This document shows positions 1 through 9,594 of a stretch of 37,476 nt of DNA, one piece after another. A model generated the notes under the pieces. The model was not told where the DNA came from. It made no database searches and saw nothing but the letters and a program-made list of their open reading frames with translations. Made by a program: the position numbers and the translations under genes. Every line of letters starts with the position of its first letter. Position 1 is the first letter of the stretch. The stretch comes from Basidiobolus heterosporus B8920 (lineage: Eukaryota; Basidiobolomycota; Basidiobolomycetes; Basidiobolales; Basidiobolaceae). The stretch covers positions 1 through 37,476 of the forward strand of contig JNET01030914.1 in assembly GCA_000697455.1 (NCBI GenBank), given 5' to 3'.

Positions 1-509
1 TGAAACTTCTACAGTATGTTCTTAGAACCCTCTAGAATAGTACATAATAGTTTCTTGATTTAGTTCTAACAAAAGGTATAAATACCTTTCTTTATTACAA
101 TAAAACATGAAGTGAAAGTACAACAACTTCTTCTTAATATCCAAAGTCACTTCCAATATCACTATTTTCACTTTCAACAGAATTAGCACGTATAGTGGTT
201 CATGTATATATCATCCTAACTTTCTTGTCTTACAAATAAAGGTCACTAATAGAAGGCAGAAAAGGGTTGGAAATTATGGTCTGTTCAATAGGAACTTTAA
301 TCAGATGAATAGGAAATCAATGGAGTCAATGCTGTTCAATGCGGTGAAGGAATCATCTGTTGGAATGAGTAGGTTCAATGCATAAAATAAGTGAATCTAA
401 AGTTAAAAATCCCAGTTAAACTAAAAGGGAGATTTTCTCACAAGCGTAGAAGGAAATGGGAATGAAGAATGTCTAAAGGTGTGCCAGGAGATGGAAACAG
501 GTTGACGCG
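1..509. other. Intergenic region at the left edge
   Basis: AT-rich sequence downstream of the PET127 stop codon. I see no open frame with coding character and no RNA gene. It probably holds the PET127 3' untranslated region and the flank of a gene beyond the edge. Confidence 0.5.
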
Positions 510-2665
510 TTAAGAACGAATCGGTTGATACATGACCTGAGCTACCTCTTCTTCATTCTGCTTCTGTTGTCTCAAACTTTCTAGAAGTCGAGTGAGTTGA
601 GGGCCCATCTTCTTTCTGTGTTTGTCGTTAGGATCGTCAGCGGTGTAGTAGAATTCCGCTTGTCTCTTTCGCACGCTTTGGTATTGACGGATGAGTTCCT
701 TTTGGCCGGACTGGATTTCTTTGAGTGTGTAGTTGAATTCCCACTCGTCTGAGCCGTTGGATGATAGGTCAAAGTGGCCATCCACACGACGGTTGTTCAC
801 CATGGAGTGACTATTGATCTGCCACCTGGAAACCTTGGCGTCATCGTTCACCTTGTACACAGGCAGTGCTTTGACGGTATCCTCAGCTTTGGGGGAGTAA
901 CCTTGCTCTTCGGTCAATGCCTCAACGTACACATCCATGGTCTGGGAGGTCTCCTTGGTGTCCACGGTCACTAACAAGCTCTAAATATGACAAGAAGGAT
1001 GAGATGATGGGATTGAGTTTGTGAGTACCAAATGCTAGGTTACCTGGTCTGGATACTTCTCGGTGGCGGTATTCAGGATTTTTCCCAGAAGCTTGATCGA
1101 CATACTGAATACCTGTTCACCCATGATGGGGTTTCCGAAAAGACGGGTCTCCATCTCGTCTAAAGAAATGTACTGGAAACCAAACACACGCGCGGTGTTG
1201 TGATAGCAAACGAACACACCATCCATGTTCCCGATACGCACTTGAATCGAGTACTTTAGGAATGCCGAACGGATCATGTCGAAGTATTCTCTTTCAAAGG
1301 ACTCGAATAGACCGTAGCGTTTCTTGATCTCGTAGATACTGTTGTTAAGATAATTGTATTTATCCAAGCGAATAGGCATCGCTGCTCTGGTCTTAAGATC
1401 GAACGTTTTTCTAGGGAGTCTGGGGTCTTGGCAATCCAGCTGCGCTCTCAGCAGGAAGTCCTCGACCTTGGCGTAATGGTATGGCTCAGGCTTGTTACGG
1501 AGATCCTTGATTTTCCATGAATTGTCTTTGTGGAAGTTTTGGAACTCTTCCGGGGGTAAGGTAAGCATCTTTTCCATGGATTTCCCAAGAACTACCAACA
1601 CTCCATCTGTGACATCGAAACTCTTATCTGCGTCGATTGCATACACACCGTCCTTCAATCTGAGGCACACCGATGCCGGAAGCTTCATAGATCTGGTGTA
1701 ACCACGTGGCTTTAGGATAAACAGTAGAGATTAACAAATGCGAGGCTTCGGGTCGATGTGAATAAACATACCTCGTTCCAGAACGAAGCTGAAAGGACAG
1801 AGGCGTTAATGGGCTTGAAGGCAGTTGTCAGGAAGTACATATGTGATAGAAGATGGGAAGTGGAGGAAGTAGAGCCAACAAATTTCTTTCCATGTTGAAT
1901 AGCAAGTCGTCTCAAGTTCTAGAAGGAAAACATCATCAACATCTTATCTGTGTAGTATAGAAGATCTGCCGAAATGGTGCTGCTTACCTCATCCTTCGAG
2001 GAGGTGATGTACGGTTGTAAAGCATCAAAGTCGAATTCGGAAGGTGATAAGATGTTCTTCAAGTAGGGATCGAAGTTGTATACTTTTGAGCGTGGGTCTT
2101 GAAGAAAATGAACACCCGGACTGAATACATGCACGCGTTTAATATAACCTGGAAAGCAAGAATCATCTGAGATTGCATTGAATCACTTACTTGAAAAGAA
2201 CACGGTCCAAGTCGTGCGCGAGATGAGCAATATCGGTTAATGGTCCCTGTACAGCTGAAAATGAAAAACGCATGAGTATTGACAACAATGCAAGTGCTTA
2301 TTCAGTCCTAGAGAATACTTACGTTCATAAGCAAATGGATATGCCTTAGTTCTTGTCCAGTTGGCCTCAGAAACAGTCTTTGAGGGATGTTTTGAAGCTT
2401 TGACCATAGAATCGCCAAGCTTCTTGATGGAATTCCCAAGACTGTTTGATTTGTTCTTCTTTGATTTCTCTACATTTTAGTCTCGACGGTTAATGAAATT
2501 CTGGTTGGTGAGCTTGGAATAGTGAGAATACATACTTTTTTTGGAACTAAAATCACGCTGTTGTATTTGTGTATTGGTCAGTATAGAGGTGGGTCTTACC
2601 AGAGCCCATCTTACAGGACTGGACTTCACCAAAGTTGAGGAACGATTCCAAAGTGGTTGCAACAT
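510..2665 (-). CDS. PET127: Pet127-type mitochondrial RNA processing/stability protein
   Basis: Seven exons on the minus strand: 2536-2665, 2323-2469, 2191-2254, 1988-2120, 1772-1918, 1044-1709 and 510-980. Together they encode about 585 aa with consistent phases. The N-terminus (MLQPLWNRSSTLVKSS) is basic and hydroxylated like a mitochondrial presequence. Family blocks seen in order are LAHDLDRVLFNPGVHFLQDP, SKVYNFDPYL, GSTSSTSHLLSHMYFLTT, and in the large exon IQVRIGNMDGVFVCYHNT with FGFQYISLDEMETRLFG. Yeast Pet127 is a mitochondrial membrane-associated protein acting in 5' processing and turnover of mitochondrial RNAs. The acceptor of exon 4 was placed at 2121 rather than the nearer AG at 2151, because only this gives the conserved LFNPGVHFLQDP join. 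The family match is secure; the exact start codon is the least certain point. Confidence 0.92.
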
Positions 2666-3115
2666 CGAAAGAACCGTGGATAGAAGCCGATGAGCATTTC
2701 TTCGATGTTAAGATTATACAAAATTTTGCGAAAAAATCAATAACCAGTCACTCCCAATAGAATCGCGATAGATATTTTTATTTTCCATTTATGTAGATTG
2801 GCCAAATGGAATTGAATCCAACATGCTTTTGGTTTTCAGATAACCGCCTGGTAACACAAAGCTCGGTTGTACCTTAAAAGATTCTCATTGGTGTTATGAG
2901 GAAATTTCCAAGTGAAGGGAAAATCTACCTAAGGTTAGGTATCGCGTTAGGTATCGCGGTGTTTAGACCCTCAGCCTTGCTGTGAAATGGCTGTTCTGAG
3001 GTTTGATTAGAGCTAGGTAAATGTGGTTTCGGAAATCTAAGCAAAAGTAGTTGTATTTCGCATTTTTAAATTAGTTGGGTCAAAACAATTCGTAGTTGTA
3101 TAGAATGGAAATTGT
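2666..3115. other. Intergenic region with a 12-bp tandem duplication
   Basis: This lies between the PET127 start and the stop of the next minus-strand gene, so it should hold the PET127 promoter and a 3' untranslated region. TTAGGTATCGCG occurs twice in tandem at 2935-2958. No gene is seen. Confidence 0.5.
2935..2958. repeat. 12-bp direct tandem repeat, two copies
   Basis: TTAGGTATCGCG is present twice without a gap, about 270 bp upstream of the PET127 start codon. It could be a promoter element or a chance duplication. Confidence 0.7.
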
Positions 3116-3603
3116 CTAGGGGTCGGCATCCCCGATCATCGTTAGTACTGCTCTAGTATTTTGTATTAACTGATCGCGTTGCTTGAATAACTTTTCTACA
3201 GAACGGACTTTTTCTTCGGTTAAAGCTGCTACATTCTTTGCCTCAGCTTCTACGCTCGACAAGGTGTGTAAGCCGCTCGCATTGACTTTAGCTTCCAAGT
3301 GTTCCAAGGAGGTCAGCAAATTATTGGCATCGGCTAAATAGAAAGAGGAATAGGATCAGTGGAAATATTCGACTTCAATGTTAACTCAGGGAAAATACCT
3401 GCAGCTTGCTTTGACGAATAATCCGTTGCTGGTGAGTTACTTCTAAATAAAATAGACCATTAATGAAGGAATTGTGAAAAAAGATAGCACTGAAAAACGA
3501 ACAGGTTGGTGAAGAAAGTGTTTCCTAGGGTCTCTATAGCGTTGACCTCTTGCAGAAGGGTGTCTACCAGTTTGTGCTGCTCTTGTAAAGACTTCACAGA
3601 CAT
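3116..3603 (-). CDS. Small coiled-coil protein, unknown family
   Basis: Three exons (3491-3603, 3399-3442, 3116-3333) give about 124 aa starting MSVKSLQEQHKLVDTLLQEV. The second half is a long amphipathic helix rich in Leu, Glu and Lys, so the product is mostly coiled coil. I do not recognise the family. Size and helix pattern recall small subunits of hetero-oligomeric coiled-coil complexes such as BLOC-1/BORC or kinetochore assemblies, but no signature is seen. The second intron (3334-3398) has clear borders. The first (3443-3490, donor GTGCTA) is weak and was chosen because it restores the frame (FFTNLFVFQ-SNSPATDYSS). An upstream GTATGG...CTCCAG pair near 3675-3715 could be a 5'-leader intron. 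Confidence 0.6.
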
Positions 3604-4048
3604 GATTGAAGAAGTATTGATTGACCATCGGCAACCATGAGCCTCCTTTTCAATGATTCCAATCTCCAACTGGAGTTAATTTCAATTAATCAGTAGAGAT
3701 AGTAATTACCCATACCTTAGATCTAAGTGATACGGATTACGTAGATTAGCCACGTAACCTGAGGTTGGGAATTAGAATGATTCGGCAGAGCTGAGTAGAT
3801 AAAATTTAGGGTTTGAACAAGCGAGCTGGGAATAGTAGGTATATTATAACTACAGTATGATTTATTAATTTAATAATCGAGTAACAAGTATAAAAACATC
3901 GCTAAATTATTTGGCAAGTAGCGCGCTTAACTCCAAATGGATTGGCAGGTGGTTTTTCATTTAGCTGGTTAGAGTCCCTGAGGTATTCGGCATATTCGGC
4001 AGAATGAAACGTCACTTCACTTAAGGTAGAGGACGTGTCTAGTGCGAT
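3604..4048. other. Intergenic region
   Basis: Promoter and leader of the small coiled-coil gene and the 3' flank of the NagD-type phosphatase gene. AT-rich, with no coding signal. Confidence 0.5.
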
Positions 4049-5029
4049 TCAATTACCACGGTCGGTATCAACACCAGCATCAGAATACACGGATTCTGGC
4101 TTGTAAGCACTGTGCATATCAGGCATGTGGTCATCTTCGAAATCCGGGGGAATCTCATAGACACCGTAAAGAACGGAGGTAGGAACGAATGGTGAGTTGT
4201 CGATATCAGCCTTGGTGGCAACACCACTTAAGACCAACACTGAATCAATTTCTGAATTGACTCCGGCGAGAACATCAGTGTCGATTCTATCACCAATGAT
4301 ACATGTCTCCTCACGAGTACAGCCAAGGATACGCTGAGCATATCTCATCATCAAACTGCCGGGTTTACCACAGAAGAAGGCCTCCTTTCTACTAGCCAAC
4401 TCGATAGCCTTAGCAAAGCAACCACATGAAGGATGAAGAACACCATTGGCGTCGGGTCCATTGACATCCAAGTTGGTACCGATCAATTTGGCACCAGCGG
4501 AGCAAAGCTTAACAGCCTTGGCGATCTTCTCGTAGTTGTAACTGCTAGACTCGCCAACAACAACGAAGTCAGGGTTGACATCGTTCATGATGAAACCATG
4601 CTCGTAAAGAGCATAGGTAAGACCAGGCTCACCAATTGCATAGCAAGAACCTCCCTTCTTTTGTGTTTGTAAGAATTTGGCAGTACAGATACCAGAAGTG
4701 TAGAAGTGTTCTTCGCCAACTTCGATACCAAGACGGGCCAACTTCTCGGACAATTCTCTAGGGGTGGGGGCAGAGTTGTTGGTTAAGAAAAGGAACTTCT
4801 TGTTCTCGCGCTTAAGCCAGTCAACGAATTCTTTAACGCCTTTAAGTAAATGGTTTCCCTAAAGCCAAGGAGGGTTTTGATTAGAACAAGTCACTGAAGG
4901 TTGGATTGAAGTACTTACTCTGTAGATGACACCATCCATATCGCAAATGAAGGCTTTCTTGTTGCGGATCCTCTCCAAGGCATCGGCGTGTAACTTGGGA
5001 TCGAAGTAGGTCTGCTCAACGTCGAACAT
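4049..5029 (-). CDS. NagD-type HAD-superfamily IIA phosphatase
   Basis: Two exons (4919-5029 and 4049-4858) encode about 306 aa. HAD motif I is AFICDMDGVIYR, with nucleophile/acid aspartates D30 and D32. Motif II is FLFLTNNS. The IIA cap carries VNPDFVVVGE, YNYEKIAKAV and LIGTNLDVNGP. Motif III lysine lies in FFCGKPGSLMMR and motif IV is IIGDRIDTDVLAG, followed by VLVLSGVATKADIDNSPF. The order and spacing match bacterial NagD/AraL-like phosphatases more closely than the fungal Pho13 p-nitrophenylphosphatase/phosphoglycolate phosphatase. The substrate is likely a small phosphorylated metabolite and cannot be told from sequence. There is no targeting peptide, so it is probably cytosolic. Codons favour C/G-ending forms (AAG, GTC, ACC, GCC) more than in neighbouring genes, which suggests high expression. 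All catalytic motifs are intact. Confidence 0.9.
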
Positions 5030-5850
5030 TGTAGTTTAAGTATGTATTAGGATTTAGTGATTAGGTAGGTAAAAACAGTAAATGTCTATAATGACCAAGC
5101 AAGGAACACCTTAATTAAGTGTATTGAGATAAAGAATTGGTAAACGGTGGTCGTATTTATATGCGTTATGTAAACGTGACCTACTCGAGCTAACTAGGCA
5201 CCAATTATCGAATCGCTCTGGACTACTCAGCAAGTACCCCCAGATAAGAATGATGATATCATAGAGAATCGATGAAAGCAGGAAGCAAATCAAGGCCTAC
5301 CAATTAATCGATAGATGGATCGACTGCATGCAAATATGCATTATTCCGAACAGGCCATAATCTAGGCGTTTCTGATTACTCTACTGGTAAAGGGCCAGAG
5401 CCATTCTAGAAAACACTATTCCACAGATATCCTAATAGATCCATGTATTATCCATGAATAGATAACTGCCAATTAATGCGTGTTAATCAATCTTCGTAGA
5501 ATTGCTAATCCTGGTAACTGGCAACAGACACCATCTATTTACTCTTTCTCTTGGTCTTATTTACTCTCTTTCCCCAATCTACAAATGCCTGAATACAATC
5601 TCGGCACATTGTTTCTTAAATTAAGGTTAATGGTTAGCTAAGCAAGCATAGGATTATCATGGATAGGTTACGGTATATTCCGAAGACGATTAGCTCAGTT
5701 TATTGAGCGCAAGTGCATTAAAACTATAGTATGGATCAGTAGTGTAGATCGGAAAGAGCTGTTGATAACGATTGTTGGACGGGAAGGGAGGAAGAAAGAA
5801 GGGGTGTCTATGGTATGCGACTACAACCAAGCTCTTGAAAAGCTTCTCTA
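5030..5850. other. Intergenic region
   Basis: Promoter of the NagD-type gene and the 3' flank of the small basic-protein gene. I see no coding frame. A short D-arm-like stretch at 5691-5710 is discussed among the rejected items. Confidence 0.5.
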
Positions 5851-6340
5851 TCATTCCCATGCTTTCTTTCCCAATTGTTTCTTGATCGACTTCTCTGCTT
5901 GCTTATCCAAGCGCTTCTCCTCTTTCTCTACCGAAACTAAAGCCTTCTCGATCAACTTGGCTTTACGTTTCTGTGCCTTTGAAGAAAGTTGTTTCTTTTT
6001 GCCTTTCTTGATACCGCTGTATGGCAAGTAAGTAGTCAGTAAGTGGTGGATTGATATAAAGAATGATCGAAATGTGTACTTTTGATTTCCGCGTTGTTGA
6101 AGCTGGGATATTTGACGTTCGACGGTTTCTTTATTTGAGGTATCTATATTAAAGGTAATGGCAAGTTAATGGGTGAGAAGGCTAAGAACGAAAAATAACC
6201 TTGGTTTTCTATAAGTACCTTCCTCATCAACTTGCATCTTCTCTACATTTCGAAAAGGATGGTCAGATTAGTGATAAATTTGCGGCAACTATTCTACTGA
6301 TATCAAAAATTATACGATCTTACATACTTGGTTTCCCCAT
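5851..6340 (-). CDS. Small Lys-rich nucleolar-type protein, perhaps Alb1-like
   Basis: Four exons (6328-6340, 6219-6242, 6080-6143, 5851-6016) encode about 88 aa: MGKPKKMQVDEEG, then a short helix ERQISQLQQRGN, then a strongly basic helix ending SIKKQLGKKAWE. The first exon is only 13 bp and the second 24 bp. The frame is kept across all three introns (85, 75 and 63 bp), and each has GT donors and a TAG or CAG acceptor. The Lys-rich C-terminal helix suggests a nuclear or nucleolar protein. The Alb1-type ribosome biogenesis family is a weak possibility based on size and composition only. No catalytic or zinc motif is present. Confidence 0.6.
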
Positions 6341-6814
6341 GACGACTGTGTTTGAAGTTCTTTGTTAGCTACCGTTCCAAAGGAATTCTCGCATTATGAC
6401 TGTATTTTTCTTTTTTTTCTTTGTCGAAATCGAAACTCACGTGATTACAACTGGATATGCCCTTCACGAACTGGTATAGGGTCAGAGCGAGTTGGCCAGG
6501 GCGAGTTGGCTAATGAATTGTCTCAGAGCGCATGGGAGAGAACCTCTGAATTATGCAGAATAGTCCAAAAATAGCCATTTAATCAGATATTGTTCATGAT
6601 TGATTAACAAAAACCTCATAAGTGAATCAAAGCCTTCTGTAAAGATGATTAGTCACTGAAAATTCCGTATTCATATTAATAGTCTATGATCATCAGGGAA
6701 AGTAATAAGGGAAAGCTTAGTATAAAAGACAGTTAATCTTGACCATCGTTTCCCCTGAACCATATAAGCACATAAAATCTTTGAATAGCTCTTCTTTCAT
6801 TCACATCTATTAGC
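6341..6814. other. Divergent promoter region
   Basis: This separates the minus-strand small basic-protein gene from the plus-strand coiled-coil gene. It should carry both promoters. No other coding signal is seen. Confidence 0.5.
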
Positions 6815-8125
6815 ATGAGTAACTTGGAGCACACTCCTTGCTCATATTCTTACCCAGAGAAGAGTTGTGGCTCTCCCTCCCCCTCTCTTACCGACACTAA
6901 GGAGAGCACTGCCTCTACTTCGCCCATAGCCACGCCAACACCTTCCCGACGCCTGAGCTTCTCTTCCAACCTTACTCCACCAATCACACCAGGTATTGTT
7001 AATTCACGGGAATAACCAGAAAACCCGACTCTCGGCTCATTTTCTTTACAATAGACTTCAAGTACTCTCGCACTTCACCTAGGTCGCTTCGACGCTTTGG
7101 GTTCATTGACCGGCCTCAACGCATCCCTAAACCCGAATCAGAGTCAATGGAACGCCCAGTGTTCAAATTATCACCACAACGCCCCACACCTGCGAAATCA
7201 GTCCCCAAGCCTAGGCCCGAATGGAATAATCATTTTAATTCAGTTTATCGTGACAAACAGTAAGTCAAGTTACTGGCCAATCATCCAGTTTATTGGGGTC
7301 CTCTAATTGCCTGTCCATTCTAGAGCGAGTTTGAATGGTGCTGGAATGTCCCCACGTGCTCAGACACCTAGTTCATGTAGTCTCGATTGGAATCCATCTT
7401 CGGCTGAACCCAAATACAGTTCTCTCAATCAACTGAAACGAAAAGGCTCAACCTCTCATGACTCTACCGGTGGAATTGAGGATCTAGCTCAAGTGGGAGT
7501 ACGTAGATCGGGATATTTTGAATGGGTAGTTACTAACTGAGGAATCATCTCAATATAGCAATTACAGCGGAAGGTTGCTAGGCTTCGAGATAGAGTGGAC
7601 CTCGGTAAATGTTTATGGATCAGATTAGACATGGAAGAGTACTGATTTCATGAGGTTTTGTAGAGATGCAAAAGCGCGATACTATTGAACGTAATCTGAT
7701 GATTGAGCTAGCTTCCCGTAAACGCTTTGAGACCGAATGCCGTAGTAAAGATGAAACCATTCGTGATCTTCGTGAGTGATCTGGGTATTCATTGTTATGC
7801 TTGTTCATTGCACGGGCTAAACCAGCGCTTTAGGTATTATGCTTCGTCAAATATCCCAAAATCACGAAAACCTCGTGGTAAATTCCGATCGTCGTGAACG
7901 GGATTTCACCAGAAGATTGCAGGTGGAGCGTGAGATGCGTGCTCACTTGGAGAGTCAGGTCAAGCAACTAGCGTCAATGTTGGCGCCTGAAGTTATGATC
8001 AGGATGTTGGAAGAGCAAATCGAGGTATGCGTGCGGTCAGAATACATCGACAACATCAGGCTGACTTTTCCTTTCTGCAGGTTATGGACATGCACGAAGA
8101 GATTCTAAAGCCTGATTCTCTATAG
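6815..8125 (+). CDS. Ser/Pro-rich protein with C-terminal coiled coil, unknown family
   Basis: Seven exons (6815-6992, 7055-7259, 7324-7498, 7559-7604, 7664-7771, 7834-8024, 8081-8125) encode about 315 aa with consistent phases. Residues 1-185 are low in complexity and rich in Ser, Pro, Thr and Arg, including SPIATPTPSRRLSFSS and basic stretches. Many S/T-P sites suggest proline-directed phosphorylation. Residues about 187-305 form a continuous coiled coil (QLQRKVARLRDRVDLEMQKR ... RRLQVEREMRAHLESQVKQL). I do not recognise the family. The layout resembles cytoskeletal, septum or spindle-pole adaptor proteins, but that is inference. For the intron after exon 3, donor GTACGT at 7499 was preferred. 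A second in-frame donor lies downstream near 7525 and would leave a very short intron. Confidence 0.65.
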
Positions 8126-8383
8126 ACGCTTGTATAGATTGCATCGATTGCTTGTAAATATCAGGGGATTTGTTGACACTCCTGGAGACGCTCAGTCATA
8201 GGTATACATATAACCGTTGTAATTTTTGCCTTTTGCTCTCTTTTGGAAGCCTTATTGTGTAATATATGGCTGTGAATAATCTTAATATCATTTGTGGCTG
8301 TGTTTGTGAGAGTGGGAAGTGGGCACAGGGAGTAAGCAAGTAAAAGTAAACTTGGCCAATAAACAGAATCCAGTTAAATAACG

Positions 8384-8417
8384 CTAACCCTATCCCTAAC
8401 TCGCCCTATCCCTATTC
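8384..8417. repeat. Degenerate telomere-like tract
   Basis: CTAACCCTATCCCTAAC is followed by further CCCTATCCCTA units. These are near-matches to the CCCTAA telomere repeat and lie about 350 bp upstream of the next start codon. Confidence 0.6.
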
Positions 8418-8612
8418 ACCTTAAGCTAGCGATTGCGGGGTATTTTCGGTGCACAACATGACACTCTACAATTCCAATTAGAAAGTACCTGAAACTTTCA
8501 GGTTTCGAGTAAACCAATCATGATCCTGGCCAGAATAATGTGAGGGTAACAAATGTTGGCTACTAATAACGTCATTGTGGAAGCACAAAGACCCATTATC
8601 AAGACCTCAATA

Positions 8613-8650
8613 TTATTGGAAATCAGGGTGGTTATTGGAAATCAGGGTGG
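8613..8650. repeat. 19-bp tandem duplication
   Basis: TTATTGGAAATCAGGGTGG is present twice, back to back and without a mismatch, about 110-150 bp upstream of the start codon at 8762. The exact match suggests a recent slippage event. Confidence 0.9.
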
Positions 8651-8761
8651 AACAATCAATGTGGCTACTCTCTGACGCGCCTTGCCACCTTCAGAGCCTC
8701 AAGATATATAAGAGATCGAAGCCACTGGGAGCAAGTTCCATCCAAACATAGATTGTATAGA

Positions 8762-9198
8762 ATGCTCTCTCTTTATGAAAGCCCCTCAGAGTCTTGGGAT
8801 GATGGATTTGAGTTTGACCAAGAAGAGTTTGTAGTGCCTGACCACATCCAGCAAAGCCAGGTCTCCTTTCGACACCAAAGAGAGTGCTTGCTACAGGTCC
8901 ATCAGCTTTATCAGGGTAAGTATCAGTCTCACTAGCCAATCCCCAATCCCCAATCCTCAATCCTCAATCCTAAACCGTCCTCTAAACTCCAAATCCCTCA
9001 GAATTAAAGGTTGTTTACGAGAAGAATTCCCAGTCCAGTGACAAGATTGATCAATTGATGCGAGCTAGGCAGATATTGGATTTTGTTGAGGGTGAGGGGG
9101 ATGCCCTGGTTCCTGATGTCACAGATGAGACGGAGTTTTGCAGTGCCACAATGACTACCCTCATCCTGCAAATCCAGGAACTAATTGGTCATTTTTAA
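8762..9198 (+). CDS. Small acidic helical protein, unknown family
   Basis: Two exons (8762-8915, 9002-9198) encode about 116 aa. The N-terminus MLSLYESPSESWDDGFEFDQ is acidic with an aromatic W-D-D-x-F-E motif. The rest is predicted helical (HQRECLLQVHQLYQELKVVY). The acidic tryptophan motif is reminiscent of short motifs in fungal septation-network proteins of the Byr4/Bfa1 type. That is only a resemblance and no domain can be assigned. The 86-bp intron carries five tandem 7-bp units. The frame is open and phases agree, which supports a real gene, but expression evidence would be needed. Confidence 0.5.
8936..8970. repeat. 7-bp tandem repeat inside an intron
   Basis: Five units in a row (CCAATCC three times, then TCAATCC twice) fill much of the intron of the small acidic-protein gene. 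It is a variable microsatellite-like tract. Confidence 0.85.
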
Positions 9199-9594
9199 GC
9201 TCTTCTCTGTGTATATACGAGGCCTTTTTATATAACTTTATAGAGTAATCCTAATTCATGTAAATTTAGTAACATAACTGCACCCACCACATCATATATT
9301 ACACACGCATTACACACGCATTACACACTACGCTACGCATATTACTTTTCATTTTACACACATGTTACGAGTCACACCCAACACTTCATGTTACCATTGC
9401 GCACCACATTTCATGTTACGCATTACACACTCATTCCACACTACTCTTCACTGTAAACTTTGTAACCAACTTGACATCAAAACAATCAAAACATTAAGCG
9501 ATTAAACCAATCCAGTCCTCTGATCCAAAATTTTAATCCTATCATTGTATTCAACTACAAACATTCCTTTCTTTCCTCAATTATCATCACCAAA
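9199..9594. other. Intergenic low-complexity region
   Basis: Promoter of the methyltransferase gene. Between about 9285 and 9435 the sequence is dominated by CATTACACA-like units in loose tandem order. No coding signal is seen. Confidence 0.5.
9285..9435. repeat. Degenerate CATTACACA-rich tandem region
   Basis: Repeated GCATTACACAC and CACACATTAC-like units, imperfect, make this stretch strongly depleted of G on the plus strand. It looks like a decayed short-unit repeat. Confidence 0.6.

Larger units (their letters stand above)
8126..8761. other. Intergenic region with telomere-like and tandem repeats
   Basis: It holds a degenerate CCCTAA-like tract at 8384-8417 and a perfect 19-bp tandem duplication at 8613-8650. 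It should also contain the promoter of the small acidic-protein gene. No coding sequence is seen. Confidence 0.5.

Noticed and set aside
4049-5029. Assignment as Pho13/4-nitrophenylphosphatase
   Set aside because: The motif order fits HAD IIA, but the cap-domain blocks and the region after motif IV match NagD rather than Pho13.
5691-5730. tRNA-like D-arm (TAGCTCAGTT...GAGCGC)
   Set aside because: No matching T-arm/B box or acceptor stem pairing follows within tRNA distance.
7499-7558. Alternative 33-34 bp intron starting near 7525
   Set aside because: It also keeps the frame, but the GTACGT donor at 7499 gives an intron of normal size for this genome.
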